Notes: generated by a model from the letters alone, not told the origin. Numbered from the stretch's first letter, positions 37,193 through 46,603 are shown. The stretch is DNA of 64,000 bases from Bradyrhizobium diazoefficiens (GCF_016612535.1 NZ_JAENXS010000002.1:3001836-3065835), one strand, 5' to 3'. Made by a program: numbers and translations.

Positions 37193-37200
37193 CTTGGACC

Positions 37201-38241
37201 TCAACAGATCCGGGGCAGTTGTTCGCCCGAAAACCAGTCGACGATCCGGGCACCGCCAAGGCTCGTCGCCATCTGCACGAAGTGATGCTCATCGGGCACC
37301 GTTTCGCCGATATCGGCGGCATCGCGACCGAGCGGATGGGCTCTCATGGCGGCCAGCACGGCCCCGGCGAGATCAGGCGAGACGATCGCGAGCAGCTTCC
37401 CCTCATTGGCGACGTTGAGCGGATCGAGCCCGAGCAGCTCGCAGGCAGCCGCCACCCCCGGCTTGACCGGGATCGCCTCTTGCTGGAGGCTGAAGCCTAG
37501 TTCGGACTGCTGGGCGCTTTCGTTCAGTGTCGCCGCGAGCCGGCCTCGCGTGGGATCTCGCATCAGACGGATGCCGCGGCCGCCCGCCGCCACCATCCTG
37601 GCGACCAAATCATGCAGGGCGACCGAATCCGAGACGATCTCCGTTTCCAAGGCGAGGTTCTGGCGCTTTGACATGATGGCGACGCCGTGATCGCCGAGTG
37701 TGCCGGAGATCAGCACCTGGTCTCCGACCCTCGCATTCTCAGTGGAGAAATCGAATCCCTCAGGCACCAGGCCAACGCCCGCGGTCGAAATGAACAGGCC
37801 ATCGGCCTTGCCGTGCTCGACCACCTTGGTGTCGCCGGTGATGATATGGACGCCGGCGGATTGCGCCGCCTGGCCCATCGAGTCCGCGATTATCTTGAGG
37901 TCTGAAAACCGAAAGCCTTCCTCGATAATGAAGCTCGCAGACAGATAAGGCGGCAGGGCACCGGCCATGGCGATGTCGTTGACGGTGCCGTGCACCGCAA
38001 GCGAGCCGATATTGCCTCCGGGAAAGAACAGCGGCGAGACCACATAGGCATCAGTCGTCATCACCATGCGCCCGCCGCCGACGTCGAAGGCGGATTGATC
38101 GTTGCCGCGCGCCAGCCATTCGTTGCCGAATGATTCGTGGAACAGGCCCGAGATCAGCTGCGCCATCGCGCGGCCGCCGGAGCCGTGCGACAGGTCGACG
38201 CAGCCGTGCTTGATGTCGAGTTTGCGCTGATGGGCTTTCAT
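37201..38241 (-). CDS. hypE: Hydrogenase maturation protein HypE
   Basis: A 346-residue protein of normal length from the ATG at 38241, which overlaps the hypD stop (ATGA). It has the PurM-like ATP-binding segments LSHGSGGRAMAQLISGLFHE, DTKVVEHGKADGLF and GTLGDHGVAIMSKRQ. The C-terminal PRIC ends in the Cys that carries the carbamoyl/cyano group. HypE dehydrates carbamoyl on its terminal Cys to the nitrile used for the NiFe cluster. It looks intact although both neighbours, hypD and hoxX, are broken, so it may be a relic. Confidence 0.95.
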   Translation of the reverse strand: MKAHQRKLDIKHGCVDLSHGSGGRAMAQLISGLFHESFGNEWLARGNDQSAFDVGGGRMVMTTDAYVVSPLFFPGGNIGSLAVHGTVNDIAMAGALPPYLSASFIIEEGFRFSDLKIIADSMGQAAQSAGVHIITGDTKVVEHGKADGLFISTAGVGLVPEGFDFSTENARVGDQVLISGTLGDHGVAIMSKRQNLALETEIVSDSVALHDLVARMVAAGGRGIRLMRDPTRGRLAATLNESAQQSELGFSLQQEAIPVKPGVAAACELLGLDPLNVANEGKLLAIVSPDLAGAVLAAMRAHPLGRDAADIGETVPDEHHFVQMATSLGGARIVDWFSGEQLPRIC

Positions 38242-38484
38242 GGCGCCCGCTTCTGCTGACGATCGCGGAATCGACCATAGGTCCAATGCGCGGCACATGC
38301 GCGTTCCGAGGAGACCACGCAGGACCCCATCGGGGTCTCCGGCGTGCACACCGTGCCGAACAGCTCGCAGTCGACCGGTTTCTTCACACCGTGCAGGATC
38401 GCGCCGCATTCGCAGGCCGGATTGTCGGCGACGCGCAGCTCGTCATGGCGAAACAGATCTCCGCATCAAATCTGGCATAGGTTT

Positions 38485-38492
38485 GCTTCAGC
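38485..38492. repeat. Target-site duplication, left copy
   Basis: GCTTCAGC immediately before the IS66 end; the identical 8-mer follows the other end. Confidence 0.92.
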
Positions 38493-38533
38493 GTAAGCGT
38501 AGCTCTGCGGCCCTTTTGAATCGCGCTTGACGT

Positions 38534-39136
38534 CTATTTTGTTCGCGTGGCGTGTCGCCGCGGTTTCCATGTGTCGGACAACGCGTTGACGGCGGCCTCG
38601 AGGGCCTTCCGGTCGATCACGTTGGGATCGAACCGCTCCGGGCCCCAGCGGCGCATATTTTCGCGCTCCGGATGAGCAGGGTCGCTGATGGCGTCGAGGT
38701 ATTCGGCATAGCCTGGCGCACCACCGACGTCTTCCGGAGGACAACGACCGGCGGCCTCGAGCAGGAAGGGCATGCCCTCCGTCGTGGTGTTGTCGAACCA
38801 TTTTTCGAGCTTGATCACGTGATCCCAGCTGTCGCCGAAGTCATAGAGATAGTGGATCGTCTTGGCGCCGGTCTCTCGAACGATATCGCAAAGCCGCGCT
38901 TTACGGGCATCCATGGGCTGGTGGCCGTAATCATTGTCGGGGTCGGGAATCCCCCAATGTGCCTCACCAGCGAAGAACTCGAAGAGGTGACTGTTCGTCC
39001 AGCCGAATGCCTCCTGAAGCGTCAGATGCAGCCGATCAAGGCGCAGCGTGAGCGGCACGACAAGGCGACGCATCACCTCCGGTTTTACGTCCTTGAGGGT
39101 CACCTTGATCCGGACCGCGGTCGTGTTCAGGCTCAT
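38534..39136 (-). CDS. IS66 passenger protein, plasmid pRiA4b ORF-3 family
   Basis: A 200-residue protein from the ATG at 39136, overlapping the tnpC stop (ATGA). Family hallmarks are VTLKDVKPEVMRRLVVPLTL, LHLTLQEAFGWTNSHLFEF and HYLYDFGDSWDHVIKLEKW with GRCPPEDVGG. Proteins of this family often ride with IS66 elements in rhizobia. Function is unknown. Translational coupling and its position inside the inverted repeats show it moves with the element. Confidence 0.9.
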   Translation of the reverse strand: MSLNTTAVRIKVTLKDVKPEVMRRLVVPLTLRLDRLHLTLQEAFGWTNSHLFEFFAGEAHWGIPDPDNDYGHQPMDARKARLCDIVRETGAKTIHYLYDFGDSWDHVIKLEKWFDNTTTEGMPFLLEAAGRCPPEDVGGAPGYAEYLDAISDPAHPERENMRRWGPERFDPNVIDRKALEAAVNALSDTWKPRRHATRTK

Positions 39137-40698
39137 GCCGCCAGCCTCGGATCGTGTGCATGCATCGTGTAGATCGATGCCCAAGGGAGCAGTTCGTCCA
39201 GTCGCGCCGCAGGCCAACCATTGACGAGCTTCGCGAGAACATCAGCGAGCCAGTGCTCGGCATTGACGCCATTGAGCTTACAGGTCTCGATTAACGAAGC
39301 CAGCACTGCCCAATTCTCGGCGCCCTCGTCGCAACCGGCAAAAAGGGAGTTCTTGGCGTTGAGCTTGATCGGCCGCATCGCACGCTCGACAGCATTCGTG
39401 TCCATCTCGATGCGCCCGTCATCAAGATAGAGCGTCAAGCCGTCCCAATGACGCAGCGCGTAACGCAAGGCCTTCGCCGTGTCGCTCTTCTGTGCAAGGT
39501 GATCAAGCTTGGCCTCAAACCACTGCTTCAAGGCTGTAGCCAGAGGTCGGGCATGCGCCTGCCTGCCAGCACGGCGCTCGACATCTGATCGGCCGCGGAG
39601 CGCTTTTTCGACCGCGTAAAGTTCGGCGATGCGCTCAAGAGCCTCGCGGGCAACCGGCGCTGGCGCAGGCGAAGCCTCGCGCTCGATCTTCACAAATTGG
39701 CGCCTCAGATGCGACCAGCAGAAGGCGAGCGTCCCGGACAAGGCGTCCGCACGCGTCTCTCGGGTCATAGTCTTGTAAGCCTGATAACCGTCGCAGTGGA
39801 TGATGCCGCGAAAGCCCTCAAGTAGCTGCAAGCCATGAACGGCCCCACGGCCCGGCGCATAGGCGTAAACCACAACAGGTGGGTCAGGTCCGGCCCAGGG
39901 CCTGTCATCGCGTGACAGCGCCCAGAAGTAGCCGGTTTTGGTCCTGCCGCGCCCCGGATCCAATACCGGTGCGGGGGTCTCGTCGACACAGAGCTTCGAA
40001 GAGGCGAGCAGAAGCTGGCGCAGACGATGCCACAAGGGCTTCAATTCCTGGGCGGCGTAGCCGACCCAGAAGGCGAGCGTGGAACGGTCGATGGCGATAC
40101 CGTGCGTCGCCAGCATCTGCGCCTGGCGGTAAAGCGGCAAATGCCAATGATACTTGGCGTCGATCACATGCGCGACGAGCCGCTCGGTCGGCAGTCCTCC
40201 CCTGATCAATCGCTCGGGAGCAGCACGCTGGAGGACGACGCCGTGACAGGCGCGGCAGGCCAGTTTGGGGCGGCGGGTGACGATGACGCGATACTGCGCC
40301 GGTACGACGTCCAGCCTCTGGCTCTCATCGTGACCGATCTCAAAAAGGTCGCCTGCGCAGCACGGGCAGCAGGTTGCAGCGGGCATCAGGGTCTCGATGA
40401 TGCGCGGCAAATGCTCCGGCAGCTTGCCACGATTGGCCCTCCGCTCGGCAGCTCTCTTCTCGCGTGCTTTGGGATTGGCGCGGTCCTCGGCTGCTTCGAG
40501 AGCCGCGACAGCCTGATCGATATCCTCCAGAACAAGCTGGAGCTGATCAGCGTCAAGCTTTTCCGAGGATCGACCGAACTGCGCGTCTTTTGCAAGCTTG
40601 AGCAACCGCTCGAGCCTGGCGCAGCGATCCAGCAGAGCCGCGGCAAAGGCACGCAACTCGGCTGGATCGCTCGGCAGCTCATCAGGCAAATCACTCAT
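39133..40698 (-). CDS. tnpC: IS66 transposase TnpC
   Basis: A 521-residue protein. It has an N-terminal coiled coil (LLDRCARLERLLKLAKDAQF), a zinc-finger-like CPCCAGDLFEIG with CRACHG, and a DDE core with Asp in LCVDETPAPVLDPG and Asp in IIHCDGYQAYK, then the conserved ERAMRPIKLNAKNSLFAGCD segment containing the Glu. No interruption is seen. It ends in an overlap with the passenger gene. Confidence 0.95.
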   Translation of the reverse strand: MSDLPDELPSDPAELRAFAAALLDRCARLERLLKLAKDAQFGRSSEKLDADQLQLVLEDIDQAVAALEAAEDRANPKAREKRAAERRANRGKLPEHLPRIIETLMPAATCCPCCAGDLFEIGHDESQRLDVVPAQYRVIVTRRPKLACRACHGVVLQRAAPERLIRGGLPTERLVAHVIDAKYHWHLPLYRQAQMLATHGIAIDRSTLAFWVGYAAQELKPLWHRLRQLLLASSKLCVDETPAPVLDPGRGRTKTGYFWALSRDDRPWAGPDPPVVVYAYAPGRGAVHGLQLLEGFRGIIHCDGYQAYKTMTRETRADALSGTLAFCWSHLRRQFVKIEREASPAPAPVAREALERIAELYAVEKALRGRSDVERRAGRQAHARPLATALKQWFEAKLDHLAQKSDTAKALRYALRHWDGLTLYLDDGRIEMDTNAVERAMRPIKLNAKNSLFAGCDEGAENWAVLASLIETCKLNGVNAEHWLADVLAKLVNGWPAARLDELLPWASIYTMHAHDPRLAA

Positions 40699-40749
40699 TG
40701 GCCCGAGTCTGTCATGCTTCGCGCCCCGATGCAGCGAAGATTTTATGTC

Positions 40750-41103
40750 CTACGCAAGCGCTTTCGGCTGCAGGATTCGAGGCGCATGCATGCGTGTCCA
40801 ATCCATGCCGGCCAGAAGCGCGGACAACTGCGCGGCGTTCATTCGCATGACGCCGTCAACGATCGGCGGCCACTTGAAGGCGCTGCCCTCAAGCCGCTTC
40901 CAATACAGCACGAGGCCACTACCATCCCAGACAACTATCTTCACCCGATCAGCGCGCTTCGCACGGAAGACCACCGCCACGCCCTTCATCGGATCGTGGC
41001 CCAGCGTCTCCTTCGCCAACAGCGCCAGGCCATCTGCGCCCTTCCTGAAGTCTACAGGTCGGGTCGCAACATAAATCATGAAGCCAGCGGGAGCCGTCAG
41101 CAT
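40750..41103 (-). CDS. tnpB: IS66 accessory protein TnpB (Orf2)
   Basis: A 117-residue protein of normal length. The IS66 Orf2 signature VATRPVDFRKGADGLALLAK and IVVWDGSGLVLYWKRLEG with FKWPPI is intact. Its start overlaps the end of tnpA by 7 bases, consistent with coupled translation. It is required with TnpA for efficient IS66 transposition. Confidence 0.95.
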   Translation of the reverse strand: MLTAPAGFMIYVATRPVDFRKGADGLALLAKETLGHDPMKGVAVVFRAKRADRVKIVVWDGSGLVLYWKRLEGSAFKWPPIVDGVMRMNAAQLSALLAGMDWTRMHAPRILQPKALA

Positions 41104-41528
41104 GAACGTGTCCGGCGCAACGCAACAAACACATCACTCAACACGGCAAGGCCAGGCGTCCCTCGCACCTCAACTCGTGCCCCATGGAGCTCAACCGTCA
41201 CAACGGCTGCTTCCGGCGACCCGGAGGGAGCTGCAGCCACCGATGGCGACGATTCCGACACCAACGGCACAAACGACAGTGCTCCCCCCGCAGCTGGCAG
41301 CACCAGTTGACCTGAACGCGCCCGGCGCCGCCAGTCATGCACCTGCTGGGGCCGGCAGCCATGGCGACGTGCGACATCTGTTACGATCGCGCCCGGCTCG
41401 AGACTGTCCGCGACGATCTGCGCCTTCAAATCATCTGGCCACTGTTTCCGGCCGCCGCCGGCGTACACTTCTATGCGCGGTGACAACGGTCGTCTTATGT
41501 CGTCCGAATGGTCGTCCATTGTGAGCAC
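41097..41528 (-). CDS. tnpA: IS66 accessory protein TnpA (Orf1)
   Basis: A 143-residue protein (start at 41528, or the ATG at 41519). A helix-turn-helix of the transposase_8 type (KAQIVADSLEPGAIVTDVAR then RHGCRPQQVHDWRRRARSG) binds the element's ends. The C-terminal half is Ala/Ser/Val-rich. It is the first gene inside the right inverted repeat. Confidence 0.92.
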   Translation of the reverse strand: MLTMDDHSDDIRRPLSPRIEVYAGGGRKQWPDDLKAQIVADSLEPGAIVTDVARRHGCRPQQVHDWRRRARSGQLVLPAAGGALSFVPLVSESSPSVAAAPSGSPEAAVVTVELHGARVEVRGTPGLAVLSDVFVALRRTRSC

Positions 41529-41607
41529 CCTTGCAGAAGATGACTCTTCTAACGGCGCTCATAGGTCTACGCACAAACAATCTGATGGGCCTCGCAGCCC
41601 CGCTTAC

Positions 41608-41615
41608 GCTTCAGC
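41608..41615. repeat. Target-site duplication, right copy
   Basis: GCTTCAGC immediately after the right IS66 end. Confidence 0.92.
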
Positions 41616-42128
41616 TTCAATCCGCTATGGGGCACGAACCCGAGGCCTCGCCATTCGAACGCGTCGCGCAGCTCGAAAATATCCGAGACCTCCTCCTGGG
41701 CACGCGGATTCCCATCGCGCATTACGGCACGGCTATATTGATTCTCCACCTCGCTTCGGTGCTCGTTCACCTGACGCACCAGCATCAGAATCGCCTGCAT
41801 CATGTCGAGCTCGAAGCCCGAGATCACCATCGACTTGCCGAATTCCTCGGCAAAGACCTCGTAGGGCTCGGTGCCGATGATGATGCTGACATGCGCGGGC
41901 CACGAAGCCGTCGATCTCGGCGTGGCCGACGCTGCGAATGTCGGGACTCTCCAAGATTTTCTGCATCGCCGGCGGCGTCAGCACGTGGTTGCAGAACACG
42001 CTGAAGTTTTCGAGCTGCTTCTTCTCGGCGTGCCGGATCATGACCGCGGTCGGCGGCGTCGTGGTCTCGAAGCCGATCGCGAAGAATACGACTTCGTGCT
42101 CGGGGTTTTCTTCCGCGATCCGCATGCG

Positions 42129-42450
42129 ATGGCAGGATTGAGCGCTATCAGATCAATGCGCCGACCACCTGAGAATTTCTCGCCGCGCATTCCGTGACAA
42201 AGAAGTCATTGCCCCGTAGTCGTAGCGAGCGGCGACTCGGTCTGTTCGGTAGCGCGACGGCATGGATTGTCGCCGCACCAGTTGTTCAGCTGGCGACGTC
42301 TGTTGCGAGAAGCAGCAGGCGGTTATTGAAGAAGAGGCACAGGTTGTGCCGGCGGTGATGGATGCCGTAGTGCCGACGACTGCTCTTGGTCATGAGCGCG
42401 GAGCGGTGCGCAGAAAACTCTGTTCAGACAACCGGGTCCAGCGCTGTTGC
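42129..42450. other. Junction region upstream of the hypD remnant
   Basis: hypD similarity stops abruptly at about 42128. The sequence beyond has no gene I recognise and probably marks an old rearrangement joining hydrogenase genes to the lower-GC operon that starts at 42451. Confidence 0.45.
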
Positions 42451-43665
42451 TCACTTCGCCGGAGCATATAGTGCCAATATGTCGCCTGTAATTCTCCGAG
42501 ATATCCGATCATTTCCATCCGCGCCATAATGCCCGCCGTCCATGTAAATTGGGCTGGCAACATCGGCAAAGATAGTACGTAAGTCATGCAACACGTTTTG
42601 CTCCAAACTTTCATCTTCTCTCTTGACCAACTTGCTTCTCATCAGAGAGTAAAGGTCGTTTTTTCCTGGAAGCCGTTTCTCTGATTTTAAAAGCTGATCC
42701 TCTTCATATTTTGTCCTGCGTGTTTTATCAGACAGCTGAGGCTCAAGGTAGAATAATGTTTTAAAGGATAAGCTCCTTGAAATAGCCTCTATAAACCGAA
42801 CATTCCCTAGATAGACATCTAGAGCTCCGTCAGACAACACGTCTAATTTTTTCGAGCACCCCGCGAGCTGTGTTTTGCCGGTGAGCAGTCTTATCAGCGC
42901 GAAGTTTTCTAACCTTATACTTATGCGTGCTTTTGCCTCCTTTTTAGGAGATATTTTTTCAAGGTTTGAGTTGCCAAGCGGAACGCCCGGTTCTCCTTCA
43001 TAACAAGCGGAGAAAGCCTCAACCGATCCGCCGTAAAAGACCACCAAATCAGGAACATTCCGCTTTCTCAATTCGAGAACAAAGCGAATCAAGCTTTGGG
43101 TAGTTACATCCCCGATGACTGCATAATTTGTGACTTCAGCGCTGATTCCATTTTCGGCTAACATTTTGGCGACAAGGGAGGGAATCGTGAAGTCGTCCCT
43201 AGATCCAAGCCCCCACAAAGTCGACCCGCCAAAAAAGAATATTTTTAGCCTGGTACGCCTATCACCGTTGATTGTCTCGGAGTTCCACGTTCTTCTGGTG
43301 CCTTCGTGTACGTTAATGAATTTGCCCGCATAGTCCGTTTGTTGTGATTGCGTATATGAAGCCCACACCCGCGCCTTGGCATCGGTGAGTTCTTTGAAGT
43401 ATTCTTCCGCGAGATCGGGATTTGCATACACCCCAGAATTGGCTGCAGCTTTGGCGGCGCTTTGACGTTCTCTCTTGTCAGCCCTCTCGTAGTAGGATGT
43501 CAGCGATACTTCCAGAGTCGTCAGCAAAAGAAGAGCGACACCAAGGATTGCCCATATCTCGTTCAATAGGGCCGTCAAGCGAACGACCCTCGTCCTCACA
43601 GCGGCCGTTCTCAGCAGCGGCGCATCTGCTTCCACACGGTTTTCCGTGGAAGAGGCTTCTTTCAA
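42451..43665 (-). CDS. Membrane-anchored SGNH/GDSL-type hydrolase (second of a pair)
   Basis: A 404-residue protein. A membrane helix lies near residues 33-55 (LNEIWAILGVALLLLTTLEV). The SGNH block I nucleophile region is IFFFGGSTLWGLGSRDDFTI, and the C-terminal catalytic DxxH region is YMDGGHYGADGNDRI. SGNH enzymes act as esterases or O-acetyl transferases/hydrolases on glycans or lipids. Its ATG overlaps the stop of the upstream SGNH gene by 4 bases. The coding sequence is visibly more AT-rich than groEL or the hyp genes, suggesting recent transfer. Confidence 0.8.
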   Translation of the reverse strand: MKEASSTENRVEADAPLLRTAAVRTRVVRLTALLNEIWAILGVALLLLTTLEVSLTSYYERADKRERQSAAKAAANSGVYANPDLAEEYFKELTDAKARVWASYTQSQQTDYAGKFINVHEGTRRTWNSETINGDRRTRLKIFFFGGSTLWGLGSRDDFTIPSLVAKMLAENGISAEVTNYAVIGDVTTQSLIRFVLELRKRNVPDLVVFYGGSVEAFSACYEGEPGVPLGNSNLEKISPKKEAKARISIRLENFALIRLLTGKTQLAGCSKKLDVLSDGALDVYLGNVRFIEAISRSLSFKTLFYLEPQLSDKTRRTKYEEDQLLKSEKRLPGKNDLYSLMRSKLVKREDESLEQNVLHDLRTIFADVASPIYMDGGHYGADGNDRISRRITGDILALYAPAK

Positions 43666-44669
43666 TTTGCAGCCCCTCGAAAATCTTCGGGAATTTGGGC
43701 CACTAGGGCTCTCATAATTGAGTCCGCGTAGAGTCCGGCCGCTTTACCGTTTGGGTGGGAGTCTGTCTTCGTGACCCAGAGGGACTGTGGGGCTTGATTT
43801 TCCACAGCCGGAAGAAGGTCCAGAAATGGTATACTGAGCGCTTTCACCTTGGAGGCAACGAGATTCGTTATATCCTGAAATGGATATGGGGACAGCTCGT
43901 GCAGTTCCGGGTAGTTAACTACAATGAGTTTGATGTTTCGCGCCTTGCAATAGCTCGCAAGTTCTTTCAACGCACTCTGTGCAACCAACCAGCCAGGTTC
44001 ATTCTCTTGGTAGAGACCACGGTAATAGTGCTGCCAATCAGCCTTGCCGAAGTATGTTCGCATAAGGGCATCGAAACGACCCGCGATGAACACCGCTGAA
44101 TAGAAGTGCTCGAGAAAGACATTCTCCGTCCTTCGCGGTGTTGGCTCTGCGTCATTAATAAAATAGTTCAGTACGACGATGTCAGGCTTGTATACGTACG
44201 CCTTCTTCACGAAGTACGTTGCTTCCATCGCTGTGTTAGCATTTCCAATCCCAGTATTTATGACCTCGAATTTTTTTTCCTTCGCGTTCAGCAGCCTTTC
44301 CAATCGACATGATGTGACGTCTTCAGGTCTTGCGCCCCATCCAAACGTCAAGGAGTCGCCAAGCATCATGATCCGAACAGTGCCACTCTCTTTTTCCACG
44401 GAATGTTCGCGATCGCGCCAACCTGCTGAGTTGATCGTTACTGGGACCCCCATGTAAACCCCACCCTTTCCAGGGGTATGTTCGTGCCCTGCACCGGGTA
44501 TGTCACTAACCACTTTCAAGTCTTTGGCGTAACGCCACATTTCGATGTCAAAATTAGTGCCGTCTGCCTGCGTTAAACGCACATAGAATTCCAGTAGGGC
44601 GGCAGCCGTAATCAGGCTAGTAGCTATTGAAACCATTCCGAAGATTGCGTTTTTTGCTTTGACATCCAT
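43662..44669 (-). CDS. Membrane-anchored SGNH/GDSL-type hydrolase (first of a pair)
   Basis: A 335-residue protein from the ATG at 44669 (an ATG at 44699 is possible). An N-terminal membrane helix (IFGMVSIATSLITAAALLEF) precedes a periplasmic SGNH domain. The GDSL motif is MMLGDSLTFGWG, the block III Asn is in LNYFINDAEP, and the catalytic Asp-His pair is in TKTDSHPNGKA. It probably removes or transfers an acyl group on an extracytoplasmic glycan or metabolite. It lies downstream of the carbamoyltransferase gene in the same operon. Confidence 0.85.
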   Translation of the reverse strand: MDVKAKNAIFGMVSIATSLITAAALLEFYVRLTQADGTNFDIEMWRYAKDLKVVSDIPGAGHEHTPGKGGVYMGVPVTINSAGWRDREHSVEKESGTVRIMMLGDSLTFGWGARPEDVTSCRLERLLNAKEKKFEVINTGIGNANTAMEATYFVKKAYVYKPDIVVLNYFINDAEPTPRRTENVFLEHFYSAVFIAGRFDALMRTYFGKADWQHYYRGLYQENEPGWLVAQSALKELASYCKARNIKLIVVNYPELHELSPYPFQDITNLVASKVKALSIPFLDLLPAVENQAPQSLWVTKTDSHPNGKAAGLYADSIMRALVAQIPEDFRGAAN

Positions 44670-44764
44670 CTGGATGGCTTTCCTCGAAATGCGCGCCAAA
44701 ATCGTTCGGACAGGAGATAGAAATCACGACGGCTGCCAGGCGCACAGCTTGAACGCCTCGCGCT

Positions 44765-46600
44765 CTAATCGAGTTCATAGCAACGACGATAGTTCTTCAT
44801 CAGCATTTTGCTCTGGTCTTCCTTCCGTAAGAGCGAATTGCCGACGGCCAGCATCTCGATTTCCGTTCCCATGAAACAGCGGAACGCATCCTCTGGAGTG
44901 CAAACGATCGGTTCTCCTCGCACGTTGAATGAGGTGTTCACGAGAACAGGGCATCCGGTTAGTTCCTTGAACTTCGATATCAATCTGTGAAACCGCGGAT
45001 TGGTCGTGTTGTGCACAGTCTGCACGCGCGCGGAGTAGTCCACGTGTGTGACAGCCGGAATTTCCGAGCGCACGACGTTCAATTTATCGATGCCGAAGAG
45101 CTGCTTTTGCTTTTCTGACATCGGCAACTGCTTCGTGCTCAGCACGTCGGCCACAAGGAGCATGTAGGGGCTGTCGGAATGAAGCTGAAACCATTGCGAC
45201 ACGTCCTCTCGCAAAACACTCGGCGCAAATGGGCGGAAAGACTCGCGATACTTCACCTTGAGATTTAGCTGCTTCTGGACAGTCGGTGAGCGGGGATCAG
45301 CAATGATGGAACGTCCGCCGAGCGCTCGCGGGCCGAACTCCATCCGACCCTGCATCCACCCAACCGCCTTACCGTCGATCAGAGCATGCGCGACACTGTC
45401 GATCAGTGCTTCATCGATTTCCGCCGTGAATACCGCGCCGGCTTTTCCTAGACGCTCTTCGATTTCGCGCTGACTGAACTCCGGTCCGAGGTACGCACCG
45501 TTCATGCTGTCGCCCGCAGGGACGCTCCTGGGCTTTTCAAGCATGAGATGGTAGGCAGCCAGTGCTGCGCCCACCGCGCCGCCGGCGTCGCCAGAAGCCG
45601 GCTGAATCCAGATGTTGTCGAAGAGTTTTTCCCGCATGAGCTTTCCGTTCGCCACGCAATTAAGCGCCACTCCTCCTGCGAGGCAGAGATTTCTCTGGCC
45701 GGTTGTGGTCCGGATTTCTTTTGCGAGCCTTAGGACGACCTCCTCGGTAACGGCCTGAATGGAGGCCGCTAGATCCATCTCCCTCTGCGTCAACCCACTT
45801 TCCGGGCGTCTGGCCGGACCACCAAATAGCGTCTCGAAGCGACCATTGGTCATTGTTAGTCCGGTACAATAGTCAAAGAAGCTCATGTCCAGGTGGAATG
45901 ACCCATCCTCCTTGATGTTGATCAGGTGCTCCTTTATCAGATGCACATACTTTGGCTCGCCGTAGGGCGCCAGTCCCATTACCTTGTACTCACCAGAGTT
46001 CACCTTGAAACCGATGTAGTAAGTGAACGCTGAGTACAACAAGCCAAGCGAATGCGGAAAGTGAATCTCCTTGTAGACTGACAGTTCCTTTCCCTTGCCG
46101 ATCGCAAGCGAGGTTGTTGTCCACTCTCCGACACCATCCATCGTTAACACTGCGGCTTCGTGGAATGGCGACGGGAAGAACGCCGACGCTGCGTGACTGA
46201 GATGGTGCTCTGAAAAGCGGAGTCGCCTCGACCAATCAACATCACTCCCGAGGTGCTCGTTCAGGGCCTCGGCAATCAACGTTCTTTGAAACAGCTTGTC
46301 CTTCAGCCAAACCGGCATCGACGTTGCGAAACTGTTAAATCCCTTCGGCGCGAAAGCTAGATAGGTTTCAAATATCCGCTCGAATTTACTAAAGGGTTTG
46401 TCGTAGAAGACTACATAGTCGACGTCTGCTGGACATAGCCCTGCAGCGCGAACACAGTAACGAGCCGCACAGGCAGGAAAGCCTGGATCGTGTTTTTTCC
46501 TCGTAAAGCGCTCTTCCTGCGCGGCAGCTATCAGTTGGCCGTCTGAGACGAGGCAAGCGGCGGAGTCGTGGTAGTAAGCTGAGATACCCAGAATATTCAC
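44765..46600 (-). CDS. O-carbamoyltransferase, NodU/CmcH/SxtI family
   Basis: A 611-residue protein of family length. The N-terminal Kae1-like domain begins MNILGISAYYHDSAACLVSD, and the metal/carbamoyl-phosphate site includes HHLSHAASAFFPSPFHEAAV with H132, H133 and H136. LTMDGVGEW follows, and the C-terminal YrdC-like region contains FGPRALGGRSIIADPR and FRPFAPSVL. These enzymes move a carbamoyl group from carbamoyl phosphate (with ATP) to a hydroxyl of a sugar or secondary metabolite. Its partners SxtJ and DUF5989 point to the SxtI-type neighbourhood rather than to Nod-factor NodU. Confidence 0.93.
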   Translation of the reverse strand: MNILGISAYYHDSAACLVSDGQLIAAAQEERFTRKKHDPGFPACAARYCVRAAGLCPADVDYVVFYDKPFSKFERIFETYLAFAPKGFNSFATSMPVWLKDKLFQRTLIAEALNEHLGSDVDWSRRLRFSEHHLSHAASAFFPSPFHEAAVLTMDGVGEWTTTSLAIGKGKELSVYKEIHFPHSLGLLYSAFTYYIGFKVNSGEYKVMGLAPYGEPKYVHLIKEHLINIKEDGSFHLDMSFFDYCTGLTMTNGRFETLFGGPARRPESGLTQREMDLAASIQAVTEEVVLRLAKEIRTTTGQRNLCLAGGVALNCVANGKLMREKLFDNIWIQPASGDAGGAVGAALAAYHLMLEKPRSVPAGDSMNGAYLGPEFSQREIEERLGKAGAVFTAEIDEALIDSVAHALIDGKAVGWMQGRMEFGPRALGGRSIIADPRSPTVQKQLNLKVKYRESFRPFAPSVLREDVSQWFQLHSDSPYMLLVADVLSTKQLPMSEKQKQLFGIDKLNVVRSEIPAVTHVDYSARVQTVHNTTNPRFHRLISKFKELTGCPVLVNTSFNVRGEPIVCTPEDAFRCFMGTEIEMLAVGNSLLRKEDQSKMLMKNYRRCYELD

Positions 46601-46603
46601 TGG

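Larger units (their letters stand above)
38493..41607 (-). mobile_element. IS66-family insertion sequence with passenger gene
   Basis: A 3115-bp element bounded by imperfect inverted repeats beginning GTAAGCG (left GTAAGCGTAGCTCTGCGGCC at 38493; right, read inward, GTAAGCGGGGCTGCGAGGCC from 41607). It is flanked by an 8-bp duplication, the size expected for IS66. It carries tnpA, tnpB, tnpC and one passenger gene, all intact, so it may be active. It lies inside hypD. Confidence 0.95.
38238..42128 (-). pseudogene. hypD: hypD, 5'-truncated, frameshifted and split by IS66
   Basis: The 3' part (38238-38484) reads FRHDELRVADNPACECGAIL, TVCTPETPMGSC and AAHWTYGRFRDRQQ. The middle part (41616-42128) reads RIAEENPEHEVVFFAIGFET, FCNHVLTPPAMQKILESPDI and MVISGFELDMMQAILMLVRQ. 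Removing the insertion and one target copy rejoins GLKLKQTYARFDAEI exactly. Two independent frame changes remain (near 41895 and near 38450), and about 130 N-terminal codons are missing beyond 42128. HypD assembles the Fe(CN)2CO unit, so hydrogenase maturation cannot work from this copy. Confidence 0.9.

Noticed and set aside
44765..46600. Calling the carbamoyltransferase NodU
   Set aside because: The adjacent SxtJ and DUF5989 genes and absence of nod genes favour the SxtI-type group.
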